Positions 47,501-59,158 of a DNA stretch of 64,000 nucleotides are shown piece after piece. Every line of letters begins with the position of its first letter. Positions within the stretch are counted from its first letter, which is position 1. A program made the translations under genes and the position numbers. Source of the stretch: Jacaranda mimosifolia (taxonomy: Eukaryota; Streptophyta; Magnoliopsida; Lamiales; Bignoniaceae); NCBI GenBank assembly GCA_018894105.1, contig CM032121.1:4630507-4694506 (forward strand). Direction: 5' to 3'. A model generated the notes under the pieces. That model searched no databases. It worked only from the letters and a program-made list of their open reading frames with translations, and was not told where the DNA came from.

Positions 47501-50290
47501 TTTTTCTATCTGATGCAATGTTTGTGCTGGCAGCATTGAAATGGACATCAATGCCAGATTGTACTCTTGTTCACTTAATTGAGGAGAGAGACTGTCTTGT
47601 GATATTCTCTTTTATCAAGAGAGGGCATCGAACTTTGGAAAACTAATTGTTTGAAATGTATGCTGAGAGGCTTAGAAGTAGAAATTTCAATTTCTTTTGT
47701 CTTGTGCATTACCATCATGAAACTAAAACCCTAGAGTAGGGCTTTCACTTCCCTATGTTCGTTGGGACTATACAATGCTGGAACCACATCTTCAAGGCAG
47801 CATCTTGAAACCAAGATTTCGAACCTGTTGAGGTCAAGTGTCATTTGGGTATATAACCTCAGCAAACCTTGCTGCAATATTTACTTTATGAGCCTTGTCT
47901 CGATGCTTGGGCTCTGACCTTGGCAAGATGGGGCTACTGGAATGGTGGATTAGAGTGTCATACTTAACAGAACAAATTTTCATGTCCAGAATAGAAACCT
48001 GGGCGTCTCATCTCCTCTTTTCTCACATGAATTTTCACCCTTTCCTGCATGAGAATATAGCTTAAAACATTGTACCATGGAATTGGAAGGAAAATTTTTG
48101 TCTTTTTGTTTTTTGAAAGGGGTATTTGATTGTTAATGTGTTGAACCTGATAGCTTTTGTGTCTGCAGACGATGAATGGCCAGTATCTCTGCAATCGCCA
48201 GATTACTGTGTCTTATGCATACAAGAAAGACACGAAGGGAGAACGCCATGGCACACCCGCAGGTGAGTTTTTTTGTTGACCCCCCCCCCCCCCCCCCACA
48301 CCCCAAAAATGATGATATCTTGCAATCTCAATATTTTCCACGAATCCATGTTGAATTTTGCCCTTCTGAGAGGGCATGCGCCTTTCATTGTGTTAGATTT
48401 GGTACCATTGGAAGATGTTTCTCAGTGGAAATAAGGGAATTTAAAATAGGAAGGAAATGAACTTTGTTTAGGTGGCTGGTGGTGCGACAGTTTGAGAGGG
48501 ATGGAGATGGGTAAAAAGTGGAGGGTATATTTTATTTCAAACTTATTAAAGTAAAGTACCACATTTTTTTTAACGATGTTTTCATTAAACTTGGCATTCC
48601 AAATCACTTTTCTTCTCTATTTTTGTCCATGCCAACATAGGTATTTCTCTTCTTACAAACTATAGTCTTTAAGTTACAAGGGATGAAAACACCCAACTTC
48701 TAACTTTGTCTTTAGTTGTGTCTCCTGAATGTAATCTGTGGAATTTTTAACATAGAGAACCCATTTCATTTCCCATGGATCATTATATGATTCATTGTAT
48801 GAAAAATCTCATATGCAGCTGGTGTGCCTATTCTATCCCCTGCCTGTAATGCTAGTTCTCATTAGTCATTGTTCTGTTTATGTCACCATATACAAAAGTA
48901 AACATGTCAGTGCTTACATCTCCCACGTTTCCTCCTGACCCAAGTGAGGAGACTTGATGCTTCTCTCATGTTTTTACTCATTGTGCAATGGTCTATCATA
49001 TTTATGCTAACCACTGCCATCGTATTCAAAACTGTGATTTATCGACCAAAACACTCTGCATTCCCTTCCTATCCGGTTGTTGTGAGGTATACTTCAAAAA
49101 CCAGGATTACAACCCCAGTGGCCATGGCTGATATAGCAACATTCGCATTCAAGCACATGCACACACTAGCGGCTAGTCCACGAAATAATCAAAAGACACA
49201 ACTTTCTTTCAGCATATGCCAAAAAGCGTCAAGCTTAAAAACAATCCGACCAATTTTGCTGTTTCAGATCTTTTAGTACTAGTGGGGGCATGTGGAAAAA
49301 GGAAAAAGGTGTAACTGCTGTTGGTGCACTAAGAATACTTAGCTTTGAAGCTGAATGAAAATCCTTCCATCTCTGCTAGACAAAATGGTGTTACTCTTTT
49401 TGGCACAGGCCAGTCTCTCTTTCTATTGCAACAGAGGGCAGTCTAAAGCGGAAGTCCAGTAGGACAGAACCCTTGTTGCTAGCAACGGAGAAGCACAAAA
49501 TAAAAGATAAATGTAGATATATGAGTTTTTTAGATTCATCGGTCCTGAAGTGTGCTTATCTATTTGCTTCATGTGTTTATGTTTTTGTTTGATATGTTAA
49601 TAAATTTAACCCTACTTTAGACCGAAGTCCAGTAGGATGGAACCCTTGTTGCTAGCAACGGAGAAGCACAAAATAAAAGATAAATGTAGATATACGAGTT
49701 TTTTATATTCATCAGTCCTGAAGTGTGCTTATCTATTTGCTTCATGTGTTTATGTTTTTGTTTGATATGTTAATATAGTTAACCCTACTATTGCAGAAAG
49801 AGTTCTGGCTGCAAGTAACCCATCTACCCAGAAAAACAGGCCTCACACCATGTTTGCAAGTGGACCTCCCACACTTCCGTCCCAACCGAATGGCAGCGTC
49901 AGTACGCCAGTGCCACCACGGCCCTTTGCAAACGGCACTGTGCCACCATCTCCTATCCCAGCACTTCGGCCACCACCTCCACAACCTCCCCAGACCATCT
50001 ACCAACCAATGCAGATGTCTGCACCGTCTTGGCAGGGCCAGCCACCTCAACCGGGACAGGCTGGTATTCCTCCACCATCGATGCAGCAGTTCAGAAGCAT
50101 GCCACCGCCACCACCTCCCCAGGTTACTCCGGCTCTCATGAGGCCTCCACCACCACCTGCTGGACTCGTTGCTCCGCCTGTTTGGAGGCCACCACCACCA
50201 CCTCAGCAGCTTACTGGTGGACCACATTCTATGCCACAAATGTCAATGCCCCCACCAATTAACATGCCTCCACCGCCACCACCACAGTAA
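44519..50290 (+). CDS. SF3B4: Splicing factor 3B subunit 4 (SAP49)
   Basis: SF3B4 is a component of the U2 snRNP SF3b complex that contacts pre-mRNA upstream of the branch site and binds SF3B2 (SAP145) in the nucleus. Nine coding exons join in phase: 44519-44623, 45151-45199, 45366-45454, 45558-45614, 45777-45839, 46037-46102, 47409-47495, 48169-48262, 49797-50290; 1104 nt, 367 residues. RRM1 spans about 26-102 (RNP2 VYVGNL 27-32, RNP1 GYGFVEF 67-73) and RRM2 about 113-191 (RNP2 LFIGNL 114-119, RNP1 RGFGFISY 154-161). Residues 204-367 form a Pro/Met/Gln-rich tail with PPPPPP runs, as in orthologues. The length is near the Arabidopsis protein. The start is fixed by the conserved N-terminus [20 protein letters not shown]. 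Intron 8 contains a poly-C run and a tandem duplication of its 3' end. Confidence 0.96.
48280..48297. repeat. (C)18 homopolymer in SF3B4 intron 8
   Basis: Eighteen C in a row begin 18 bases after the exon 8 donor, followed by ACACCCC. The complement is an uninterrupted G run, able in principle to form a G-quadruplex; length may be unstable or a sequencing artefact. Confidence 0.9.
49451..49796. repeat. 173-bp tandem duplication at the 3' end of SF3B4 intron 8
   Basis: GAAGTCCAGTAGGA at 49451 recurs at 49624 and the two copies are nearly identical to the end of the intron. The second copy ends in CCCTACTATTGCAG, the real acceptor at 49796. The first copy ends in CCCTACTTTAG (49609-49619), leaving a second possible acceptor 177 bp upstream. 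Confidence 0.93.
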
Positions 50291-51639
50291 TGTTGACAGT
50301 TCTGGGGATCTATTAGTTTGGAAATTTTTGACTCGTTTGCTGTATCGTGTTCTCCATTATTAAATTTTTTAAGTGTTGTAAAAATCTAGATGGGAGAGAT
50401 TATTTTTTGTGTTTATTTGCATATGTTCTTAGGTCGTTAATGGTTGTCTATTCCCTAAGATAAAAATTAAAAAATGTCACACAATGGTCAAGATCTAGAA
50501 CATCAAATAAATGCAATCAAAAGCTTTACACTAAAGGATATATCCAATGAGGAGAAATTTAATGTGGAACAATTTTTTATTTTATTTTATTATTTTTTCA
50601 ATTGTAATTGGATGAAATATCTTTTAATTGTAATATAATAAATCTTTAATTTTTAGTGAGTCATTATCCCTTGTAAGTAGATTGAGAGGTAAGTAAGGAT
50701 AGGAATATATCCAATATGTGATGGTGGAGGATAGGAATATATCTAATATGAATAAGACGTTGAAAATTTTTACTCCCTTTGTAAATAGATTGAAAGGTTA
50801 CTATTTATTCTGGTGCTGCTTGATGGTGGAGGTTGCGAATATAAATAATACAAATTAGAGGTTGAAATTTTTACCCCTTCATAAATACATCGAAAGGTTG
50901 CTATTTATTCTGGTGCTACTTGGTGGAGGTTGGGAATATATTGAATATGAATAAGAAGTCGAAATTTTTTATTATTTTAGATTTGCCTCTTACTTTTTTT
51001 GTACGGTTAGTCGGACAATCTTAGCATTAGTTGATTTGACATGAGATTAAACCTCATAATAGGCTTGGGCTGGTTGCTCTATTCCTACTTTTCAATTCTC
51101 ATGATTCGCTAATAATATGGTCTGTTTTGTAAAAGAAATTACGATTGATTTCCCAGTTATATTTTGTGGGATTCAAACTTATGGCTAATCAATGCAAAAT
51201 TTGAACTTTCATATCCTATATATCATAAATTGTAGCGTCATTTATGCATATATAAATATACTAGCTTTCTTTCGGTTATTGTCGAATATATTAATATATT
51301 GTCGAAATTTTTTATTATTTAATCTATTAATAGATAATGAAATAAAATATATGTAATACAATCCAGTGGGCATGGGTTTTGGTTTGTAGACTTTGTCCGC
51401 GTCTCCCACGATTCCTTTTAGTAATAGGGGTCCCTTATTGGATATTTTGATTGCATCCACAAAAAGAATAGACAAACAGATTTCGAGTTCAATTCCACTT
51501 TCGTCAGGTCGATGGGCCGTTTGGGACTCTTCGGGTCGGGGCAGATTTGAAATAAAAATTGTTCATTCTTAAATTGTATCAATAGTCATTGTAAATATAG
51601 TTCATTCAAATGAAGTATATTTACTCAAATGAAGTCAAT
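50291..51639. other. SF3B4 3' region and intergenic DNA with a minisatellite
   Basis: The presumed SF3B4 3' UTR is followed by AT-rich DNA without genes. It contains the ~100-bp tandem repeat at 50673-50965. Confidence 0.55.
50673..50965. repeat. Diverged tandem repeat, about 100-bp units
   Basis: GTAAGTAGATTGAGAGGTAA (50673), GTAAATAGATTGAAAGGTTA (50781) and ATAAATACATCGAAAGGTTG (near 50881) start three units. CTATTTATTCTGGTGCT recurs at 50801 and 50901, and each unit has a GGTGGAGG...GAATATA block followed by a GAAATTTTT block. Confidence 0.8.
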
Positions 51640-51913
51640 TTGGATGTAAATGAGCTGAGTCAAATTCGAACCTAACAAGTTCAAACTTGACTTGTTTATT
51701 AACTCATTAGCTTTGGCTCGAGCCTAAATAGCGAAACTCGTTGGAACAGATAAATGTTCAGAAGGATACTATTGAACTTGACTTGACTTGCTTGACTAAC
51801 GAGCATGAGCTCGGCTAGCTTGATTCGGGCTTGAAAAGATTGAGTCGAATTTGAGTTTTCATCGAGTCGATCCTTAATTGTTTGCGAATCATCTCATCTA
51901 ATTTACACTCTTA
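51640..51913. mobile_element. Degenerate hAT MITE of family H1
   Basis: It starts TTTGGATGTAAATGAGC and ends TTTACACTCTTA, matching the H1 termini at 6440-6896 with several changes. The interior shares GAACTTGACTTG, GAGCTCGGCT, TTTTCATCGAG and the CATCTCAT.TTTACAC end. The flanks do not show a convincing 8-bp duplication, consistent with age. Confidence 0.65.
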
Positions 51914-51934
51914 GTCGATCAAATAACCAAGTAT

Positions 51935-52855
51935 TATAGAATTTGGCATGTGGCATGTGAACTACCAACTTGGTGTGAAATGAAAAGGTGGTTTTGAATG
52001 TTAAATTCAAAGAGACATATGTTAATAATGTATTTACAGGTCAAATTAATGAAAGATTGAATGAGAAAATGGAGTTTAAAGTGAGCCACTTGAAAAGACA
52101 ATTTTGTGGGCAAACAAAGGGTCAAACCAAGCTATTTTACATCTAAGTGATAGGTTTTATACAGTTTGGGTGACATGTGAGTGTAGGTGTGATCAGATTA
52201 ATTTGTTTTGGATAAGATTTTAATTTTAAGTCCATAGAAATGACTTTTGAATTGACTGGTGTGCCTCTTTATTTCCCAAATTAATTGCCTTAATAAATAG
52301 TGTGTCTTTACTCTTAGCCTTTTGATTGCTCGATTAATTACTCATTATGAAGGACTAATGTGGCCTAATTAAACTATGTCTCTTCGTGCAACCATGTAAC
52401 ACCTATAAATAGGACTAGTTAGAATGGGGGATGATACATATTCACAAGTATTCTAGCATACATAATACATTGTAGTATAATTACAAAGAAAGAGTCTCAA
52501 GTCAGTATGTTTGGTGCCATAGCTACTTGGAGTGCCGCTTTTGGCTGTGGAAGAATCGTTGTATCTTGGGAGATTGTTCATTGAAGCCTTTCAAGCACCA
52601 GTTGGGAGACGAATAAAGCCTTAAGAAAGCTATGGTTCCACAGGCCTCTATTCTGTCCTAACATATTCTGGTTTAATTCAACAAGTAGGATCCTCCTTTT
52701 TAATGTTAATTTAATTTGTGATTTCTGCTAATAATCTCAATTTATTTACTATTGCTCGTTATATATTATCTTGGTTTATGTTTTTATTATTTTAGCTTAT
52801 GTTAATTGATTTAACTCACACTAGCACAAACATACACCCCTATAATTTTCTAACA
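51935..52855 (+). mobile_element. Candidate solo LTR of a retrotransposon, about 920 bp
   Basis: AGTAT flanks both sides (51930-51934 and 52856-52860), a 5-bp TSD. The right end reads TTCTAACA and the left end TATAGAATTT, an inverted-repeat pair if the second base was originally G. A promoter-like CTATAAATAGGA lies near 52405, in the middle as expected for U3/R. No primer-binding site, gag-pol or second LTR is adjacent, so a solo LTR is the simplest reading. The left boundary is the weak point. Confidence 0.45.
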
Positions 52856-53079
52856 AGTATTTCTCCATTCATCCAAGTTAAAAAGAAAGCCTCTTTTATT
52901 TAGCAGAATTCTTTAGATGAATTAAAAGTAAAATTTTTATGTATTGTTATTTATTAATTAAAAATAATAAGTGAAATCTAGAGATAGTGGTGCTCTTTAA
53001 TTAATTGATAATATATATAATTATGCCAAAAAAAAAAAAAAATACTTCAAAAACTTTTATTTTATTTTGATATTTTATC

Positions 53080-53558
53080 TAAGGATGAAAATGGGACGGG
53101 TCAAAATCCGAACTCAAACTCAACCCGTCCTGAATACGGGTTGAAGTGGCTTAACGGGGTATGGGGCATGATTTTCATAACACGAAGTATTTAGGCTGGG
53201 GTGTGGGGTTTACCTAACCCACCCTATATAAATTATACATATAATAAATATATTATATATAATTTATTTTATATTTTTTAGATTAAGAATAATTTGGATG
53301 TTGTGTTGGTTGTTACTCTAGTTTGAATCTTATTCTCCTATTTTGCTTCTAGAATCTCATCTTATTTACATGAAATTTTTTATTTTTGTAACTGAAATTT
53401 AAATTTTAATTGTTGTCAAGTTGTTCTGATTTGATATTTTTATTGATTGATTTTAATTTTTCTAATTTTTTTCAGGTTGGCGGGGGATGAAATGGGGCAT
53501 GATAAGGTCTAGCGGGGTGGAGTATGGGTTGAGTAAACCCGCCCCATTGCCATCCTTA
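53080..53558. mobile_element. hAT-type MITE, family H2, 479 bp
   Basis: The ends TAAGGATGAAAATGGG and (complement) TAAGGATGGCAATGGGG form the inverted repeat. The 8-bp TSD ATTTTATC is exact (53072-53079 and 53559-53566). GGGGC-rich arms flank an AT-rich core. No coding capacity. Confidence 0.9.
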
Positions 53559-53739
53559 ATTTTATCTTACATTTCATTTCATTTATATAATCTAAGAAAA
53601 TGTAATTTACACATTAACGTATATTCAAGATGTTTCTTATCATCATATGGGACACAAAATGATATGAGTTCAATCTGTTCAGAAAAAGAAATTAGTTACC
53701 TTGCTAAGCATTTTAACATGGGAGGTAAAAGCTCTTAAA

Positions 53740-54809
53740 TCTTCTCAGAATAAGAGCAAATCCTACAACCACCAATTTGGATACCGGCGGAAACCCTCCG
53801 CCCCCACTGCCGCACACTTCCTCTGCACCACCATTTTTTCTCTTCCTTTCAAGTAGGGGTGAGTATTGATCGGTTTGGTAAATAAATCGACCGAACCAAT
53901 CGATTAATTAACCAAATTGGAAAAAAAATTGGTAATTATTTTACCACGCCGAAATTTTTGGTTAATCGGTAAAATTAATCAAAAAAATTCGATTTGGTTC
54001 GAATAATTAACCAATTAATCACTTCTTATTTAATTTTTTTTCTCAACATCATTATTTAAAAAAAGTATAATAGTGTAGCTCCATCCAAGCAATTTGATGA
54101 TCCATATTGCATTTTCATACAATTTCTTGCAATGACCTTCAATATATTTTTTTCAATGCAAATAATGATCCATGAAAAATTTCTCAAATATATGGAAGTT
54201 TATAAAATATAGCACACTCTATATGTATATAATTAATCAAGATTATCTTATAATATAAACCATAAAGTTAAAATAGATATAGATGCATGGAACAACAACA
54301 AACATCATGAAATCAAGTAAAATTAGTGGTGATGCAAAGTACATAAGCTTTCTATTTTGAAAAATTCGATTAAATTGGTTTTTAACCGATTTTCTTTAAA
54401 AATTAATTGAGTCGAACCGAAAACTGAAAACTTATAAAAAATTAACCATTAACCAAATTGAATATCAATTGGACAAATCAGTTCGGTGAATTTGATTTCA
54501 GTTTGGTCAGTTAATCAATTTTTTTGATTAATGAATAATTTTGTTCACCCCTACTTTCAAGAGAGAAATTAGAGAACAAAGAGCAATTGAAGAGGTTGAC
54601 GATGCGGATGAGATCATCAATGATGAATCTGAAAACACCTCTGTAGATTATGAATTTCAAGATTATTTCATCGCGATCAATATGACGATGTTAAATGAAG
54701 CAATCATGCAGAGGTGGAGGAAGCTTTGGGAGAAGTTAACAATAACTCGTCGTTGAATTTTAAGCAGCGGCTGATGGCCCGGTTGTTTAACAGAGAGGCC
54801 CCCATGTCG
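53740..54809 (+). pseudogene. Unidentified gene fragment split by a hAT MITE
   Basis: With the 700-bp MITE and one TSD copy removed, the flanks join as an open frame. It reads NKSKSYNHQFGYRRKPSAP before the insertion and, after it, acidic EEVDDADEIINDESENTS and YEFQDYF. In another frame downstream EVEEALGEVNNNSSLNFKQ and RLMARLFNREAPMS run up to a good donor (ATGTCG/GTGAGT at 54810). Base composition is more gene-like than the surroundings. I recognise no family. The change of frame suggests a decayed exon, or an unrelated overlap. Confidence 0.4.
53854..54553. mobile_element. hAT-type MITE, family H3, 700 bp
   Basis: It starts TAGGGGTGAGTATTGATCGG and ends TTTTGTTCACCCCTA. The 8-bp TSD CTTTCAAG is exact (53846-53853 and 54554-54561). 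Both arms are rich in GGTTTGGT/ACCAAA and TTAATCAATT words, giving long imperfect complementarity. It shares the TAGGGGTG terminus with H1 but not the interior. Confidence 0.93.
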
Positions 54810-54815
54810 GTGAGT

Positions 54816-55246
54816 TTTTGGTAATCTGAATTTAATTAACAGTTGTGTTTTGGCATTTTTTGAAAAATATTTTTGGGAAAAGGTGTTTTGGGAGTTAAGT
54901 ATGAGAAATGTGTCAATTGCTTGGTTTTATTTTGGAAAAATATGAAAAATAAAATTGTACTATTGAAATTGTTTTGTAAGAGACAAAAGTAATTGTAAAT
55001 GTCATATCAGTTACTTTTTTATTGAGTTTGTAGAGTAAATATGTATTTTTTAGTGTAAACATTGTATGTATATACATACATATATATATATATAATATGG
55101 ATGATTGATGTATCATCTCACTTTTTTTGTTCAATTTTTTGAGGGTATTTTGGGTAGAAAAATTTTATTTTTGGAGTGTAATTCAGGAAATGAAGTTGAA
55201 TGTTTGGTATTGCTTTGGAAGTTTAAAAATGTTTGGATAAAACACA
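54816..55246. other. AT-rich spacer
   Basis: No gene. Words such as GTGTTTTGG at the left and a complementary AAACACAAAC at the right hint at an old MITE, but no clear ends or TSD could be defined. Confidence 0.4.
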
Positions 55247-55255
55247 AACAAACAT

Positions 55256-56035
55256 AGAGTTGGCTACGGTCTGATACCTATAGTTTTAACTTAATATTCT
55301 ATACCCCTTAAAAAATTGACACATATACAAATGATATTTTTAAATCATTAGTAATTAAGTTAATTTACTATACTAATATTTTTCTAATTAAATTAAAAAT
55401 AAAATAGTTTTTAATAGAAATACCTTAAATATCCTTATCAAAAATTAATATAAAATTAAAACAAAAAACAGAATATAATTACATAAAAAAATAGAAATAA
55501 ATAAATAAAAATTAAATTTTAAATTAAACCAATTCAACCCTCCATCCCAATTCCCAAATTCAACTAACTAATAGAAATCAAAAGTAATTTCTATTCTTCA
55601 CCACCCCTCCCAACCAGTGTTCCAATTTACGTTCTTCACCCCGGGCACGTATCATCCCCATTCGTCAACGGAAATCACAATATCCGATGAACTCCCCTCG
55701 TCTAGTTGGTTCATTTCATCAATTTTCTTTTGGTTGAATTTGGGAATTGGGATGGAGGATTGAATTGGTTTAATTTAAAATTTATTTTTCTTTTTTTTAT
55801 TTTTTAGTTAATTATATTTTATTTTTTGTTTTAGTTATATATTAATTTTTTATAAGAATATTTATGGTATTTTATATGAAAAACTATTTTACTTTTAATT
55901 TAATTAGACAATATTAGTGTAGTAAATTAACTTAATTATTAATGATTTAAAAATACTACTTGTATACGTGTCAATTTTTTAAAAGGGTGTAGGATGTTAA
56001 GTTAAAATCATAGGTATCGGACCGTAGTCAAACCC
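55256..56035. mobile_element. Foldback element with ~300-bp arms, MULE-type TSD
   Basis: The left arm from 55256 and the complement of the right arm ending at 56035 match closely over about 300 bp (CTACGGTCtGATACCTAT, TTTAACTTAA, AAAAAATTGACAC, TTTTTAAATCATTA.TAATTAAG and CCTCCATCCCAATTCCCAAATTCAA all pair). A loop of about 160 bp (55572-55733) separates them. The flanks AACAAACAT (55247-55255) and AACAAACAC (56036-56044) match at 8 of 9 bases, fitting Mutator-like foldback elements. Transcripts would form a long hairpin. Confidence 0.85.
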
Positions 56036-57178
56036 AACAAACACAGCCCAAATTCAAATCCAAAAAACGACAAAAAAAAAAAGGAGGGTCTGTCAGTCGA
56101 ACAACTGCCACTATAGATTTGTTCATTTCCCTCTTATAGTAATATATCCATATCTTTCTTTCTTTATATCCAAATAGAGATAATCAATGTGCCATTTGTA
56201 TGATATATATACATAAAACTAATCAAAAAGTATATATCTTATTTTGATGGATGATTTCGGAAAATTGATCAATTGGATTATGAGCTTATACCCTATTTGC
56301 CATCGATGAATTCTAAAGAATTTTAAAGAATTAACAAAATAGTAAAAGTGCAGAATATCTGAAGAAAGGTTGCAACTAGCATTCGATCATAAAATTATAA
56401 TTTCCCCCCTTTTAGTTTTTAAATGCCAAAAGTCCATAATGCCCCTTAGGTCAAATAAATTAAAATACTGATATTGTCATGTATAATTTAATATTTTATA
56501 ACTCATCTACACCAAATCGAGTTGCATGATAGAAACTAGACATAAAGAATTACACGTTGCATTACATAACAAGAAATGTATTTTTCTAAATAAAATAGAG
56601 ATAGTTATTAATAAATAAAAAAAAATCTCTTTTTACAATTTTAATATTTCGATTTTATTTCGTTCCAATAAATTTTCTCAAGAAAAGTGACATAAGCCAA
56701 AGTAAAAATTTCTTCGTTCTAATTAAATTGAAAACGGGTGCTCTTTAATTATTTCTACCAATTAAATTAAGGTCATATCAAATTAATTTTTCATAAGGAA
56801 ATAACTACAGCAACGGCCTTATATACCATAACTTGTGGTTTAGCAAATCTGGTCAGTGTAATTAAGAGGACTGAGAAACTTACACTTAGAAGGGAGTTGA
56901 AGTGTACGACTAACTAACATATAAACAGACCCCATATCCACACTTTGCAGTCACACTATAAAAAGTACTTTGAAAAATTCACTCAAATTAATAATACATA
57001 TCCAAAACTATTGCCAATACAGTTATGAAAAGCTCCAAAAATCGAGGAATCACTTCATTTATTGTACATGCAGATGCCCTCATATATTCATTCATTTTGC
57101 TGCTGTCTGCATGAGATGATGTGTACATACTAAATGCGATTGTCTGATAACTTCAGTCTGTTGGTATCTCTGATCAGG

Positions 57179-57196
57179 GCATGCATGCATGCATGC
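57179..57196. repeat. (GCAT)n self-complementary run
   Basis: GCATGCATGCATGCATGC is a perfect palindrome containing several CATGCATG (RY) motifs. It stands alone, with no recognised gene nearby. Confidence 0.8.
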
Positions 57197-57614
57197 TGAT
57201 ACATCAAGATTTTTTTTACTTTGCCTGTTGTCATTCTTACGTTATACCCCCAATGTGTTGTCTGAAAACCGTGCTTTTGTTTAACTAATTCTTTTTAGAT
57301 CTCCAAGAACAATTAAGGCTGGACTATATGATCAGTTACCAGCTTGTCTCCTCTACCTGGACATTAATTCATCCTGCAGCTTTGCTCCCTTTTGTCTTTC
57401 TTCCCTTCAAAACTTTTATCGTAACTCAACTACGTCAATAATTTTAGATCCACAATCATTCAATGGGATTATTTGGAATCAATCTATTTGGGTTTGTCGA
57501 GTGGGATTGTCTCGATCGGTTAAGATAACAAGAAAGAGTTTATAAGGGTTGGGAGATTGCGGTGAATATCCTCCATAGTTTGAATCCGTAAACCACTTTG
57601 GATTATCTATTTCA

Positions 57615-57780
57615 TTCTGTGTTTCATCTTATATTTCAATGTGATGTATATATATATATATGTCAAGTATATTTAATTCTTAATCATTTTTTTTTATAAG
57701 AAAATATCTAATATATTTGTCATACATTCATGTAATGGAATAAAGTGAAACATATAGTGGAATAGAGGATTTAAATTCTT
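57615..57780. repeat. Dispersed AT-rich repeat, copy 2
   Basis: Homologous by eye to 2945-3115 in the same order of blocks. It contains an (AT)n insertion near 57648. Class unknown. Confidence 0.45.
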
Positions 57781-59158
57781 AATAAAGGGGTCAAAGAATA
57801 ATTAGATCAATCTATCAAAAGTTTTAGATTCAATTGTATTACGTTGCGATATAATGGGCTTCCAACGTGGGCCAATTTGTCGATTTATAGGATGGAAGTG
57901 AGTTAAACTACATGTCCTTAATCAACATTGTAATGTTTAGATATATTGAATTGGGAATTAGATTGATTAGAGTCGAGAAAAAAGACAGGAATCATGAAAC
58001 ATTAAAGCATTGTTAAAGCCTATAGGGAGACAATGGTTACAATGTAGTAACGAAACTTTTGGTGTTTTAACATGTATTCACTTGGCAAATTAAAGTAAAA
58101 TAATGTAGATTGAGGATGTACTTTTTAATTTTCTTTATTTTCTTATGTTCGATTAATACCCAAAGGTCCCTCACAATTACCAAAGAACTAATCCCCCATC
58201 GAATAGACAACTCCAGTACTAGTCCTTAATTAATTATGACCACCTACTTAAATATCCATATAAATGATTAATCAGGAACCCATTATATCATATTTTATGA
58301 TACATCAGTAATTTATTTTATGATATCAGTGTATTCTAACTCATTTAGAAAACATTTTGAACCTTCTACTTCATTTAATATTTTATTTTACTTTATAGAT
58401 ACACATTAAATATATGCAATCCAAATCCATACTTGTCTAGGAAATATTTTGTATTGATTTATATATATTATGGAATAAAAGATGTAACATCAATTGTAAT
58501 AGAAGATTTGAATTGTTTGAGCAGTAGTTATATCTTAAACTGAATATTTCATAGTGGCCATAGGATTTCTTGATGATCTATTTTGAATTGTTTATTCCAA
58601 CTGATATGTTATCTGCAATTCTACTAATGGGTTATATACCAAGTTATATCATGATTCACAACCAATTATTTTTTGAAGAAAATATTTGATATACTTATAT
58701 ATTCGTAAACTAATAAAACTCCAATTGACATAAAGAAATTTAAATTAAATTCAACAAATAATATTGAACTGGTATTGTTTCTTATAAATAAAAAGGTAGA
58801 AAAGGAATCAATGTAGGAATCCACGTCGATATGACTTATAAAAGTTTTGTATCTTTATGAAATACCAAGTATGAGCCATAGTTACTCCTCAAAGGTCGAG
58901 TTTATCAATGCAGTTCCAATAATAAAGTACAATAATATCCAACTGATTCACATATTGTTATTATTATAAGCGCATTCAAATTGAAAATTTCATTGATAAT
59001 CCTATGACAATGCTGGTTAATTATCTCAATTTTTTTTTTCATTTATCAATTTATCTAGAAAGTTCTTGAAACCCTTCTCCGTGATATCTTTAGTTGGATT
59101 TAATGCAATACAATTGATCTAATTTGATCCAATCAAGATTGTTGACTTGAAAAGATTA

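Larger units (their letters stand above)
56045..59155. other. AT-rich intergenic region
   Basis: No gene supported over 3.1 kb. It contains a GCATGC palindromic run at 57179-57196, the second copy of the dispersed repeat at 57615-57780, and, just before it, a tRNA-like stretch (GGTTAAG near 57517, GTTTGAATCC near 57580) that may be a SINE head. Confidence 0.5.

Noticed and set aside
49742..50239. A Trp/Arg-rich 165-residue minus-strand frame
   Set aside because: It is the complement of the CCACC-rich proline tail of SF3B4 and reflects that composition.
57490..57600. Possible SINE head
   Set aside because: GTTTGAATCC differs from the B-box at one key base and the A-box is weak. Mentioned in the intergenic entry but not annotated as an element.
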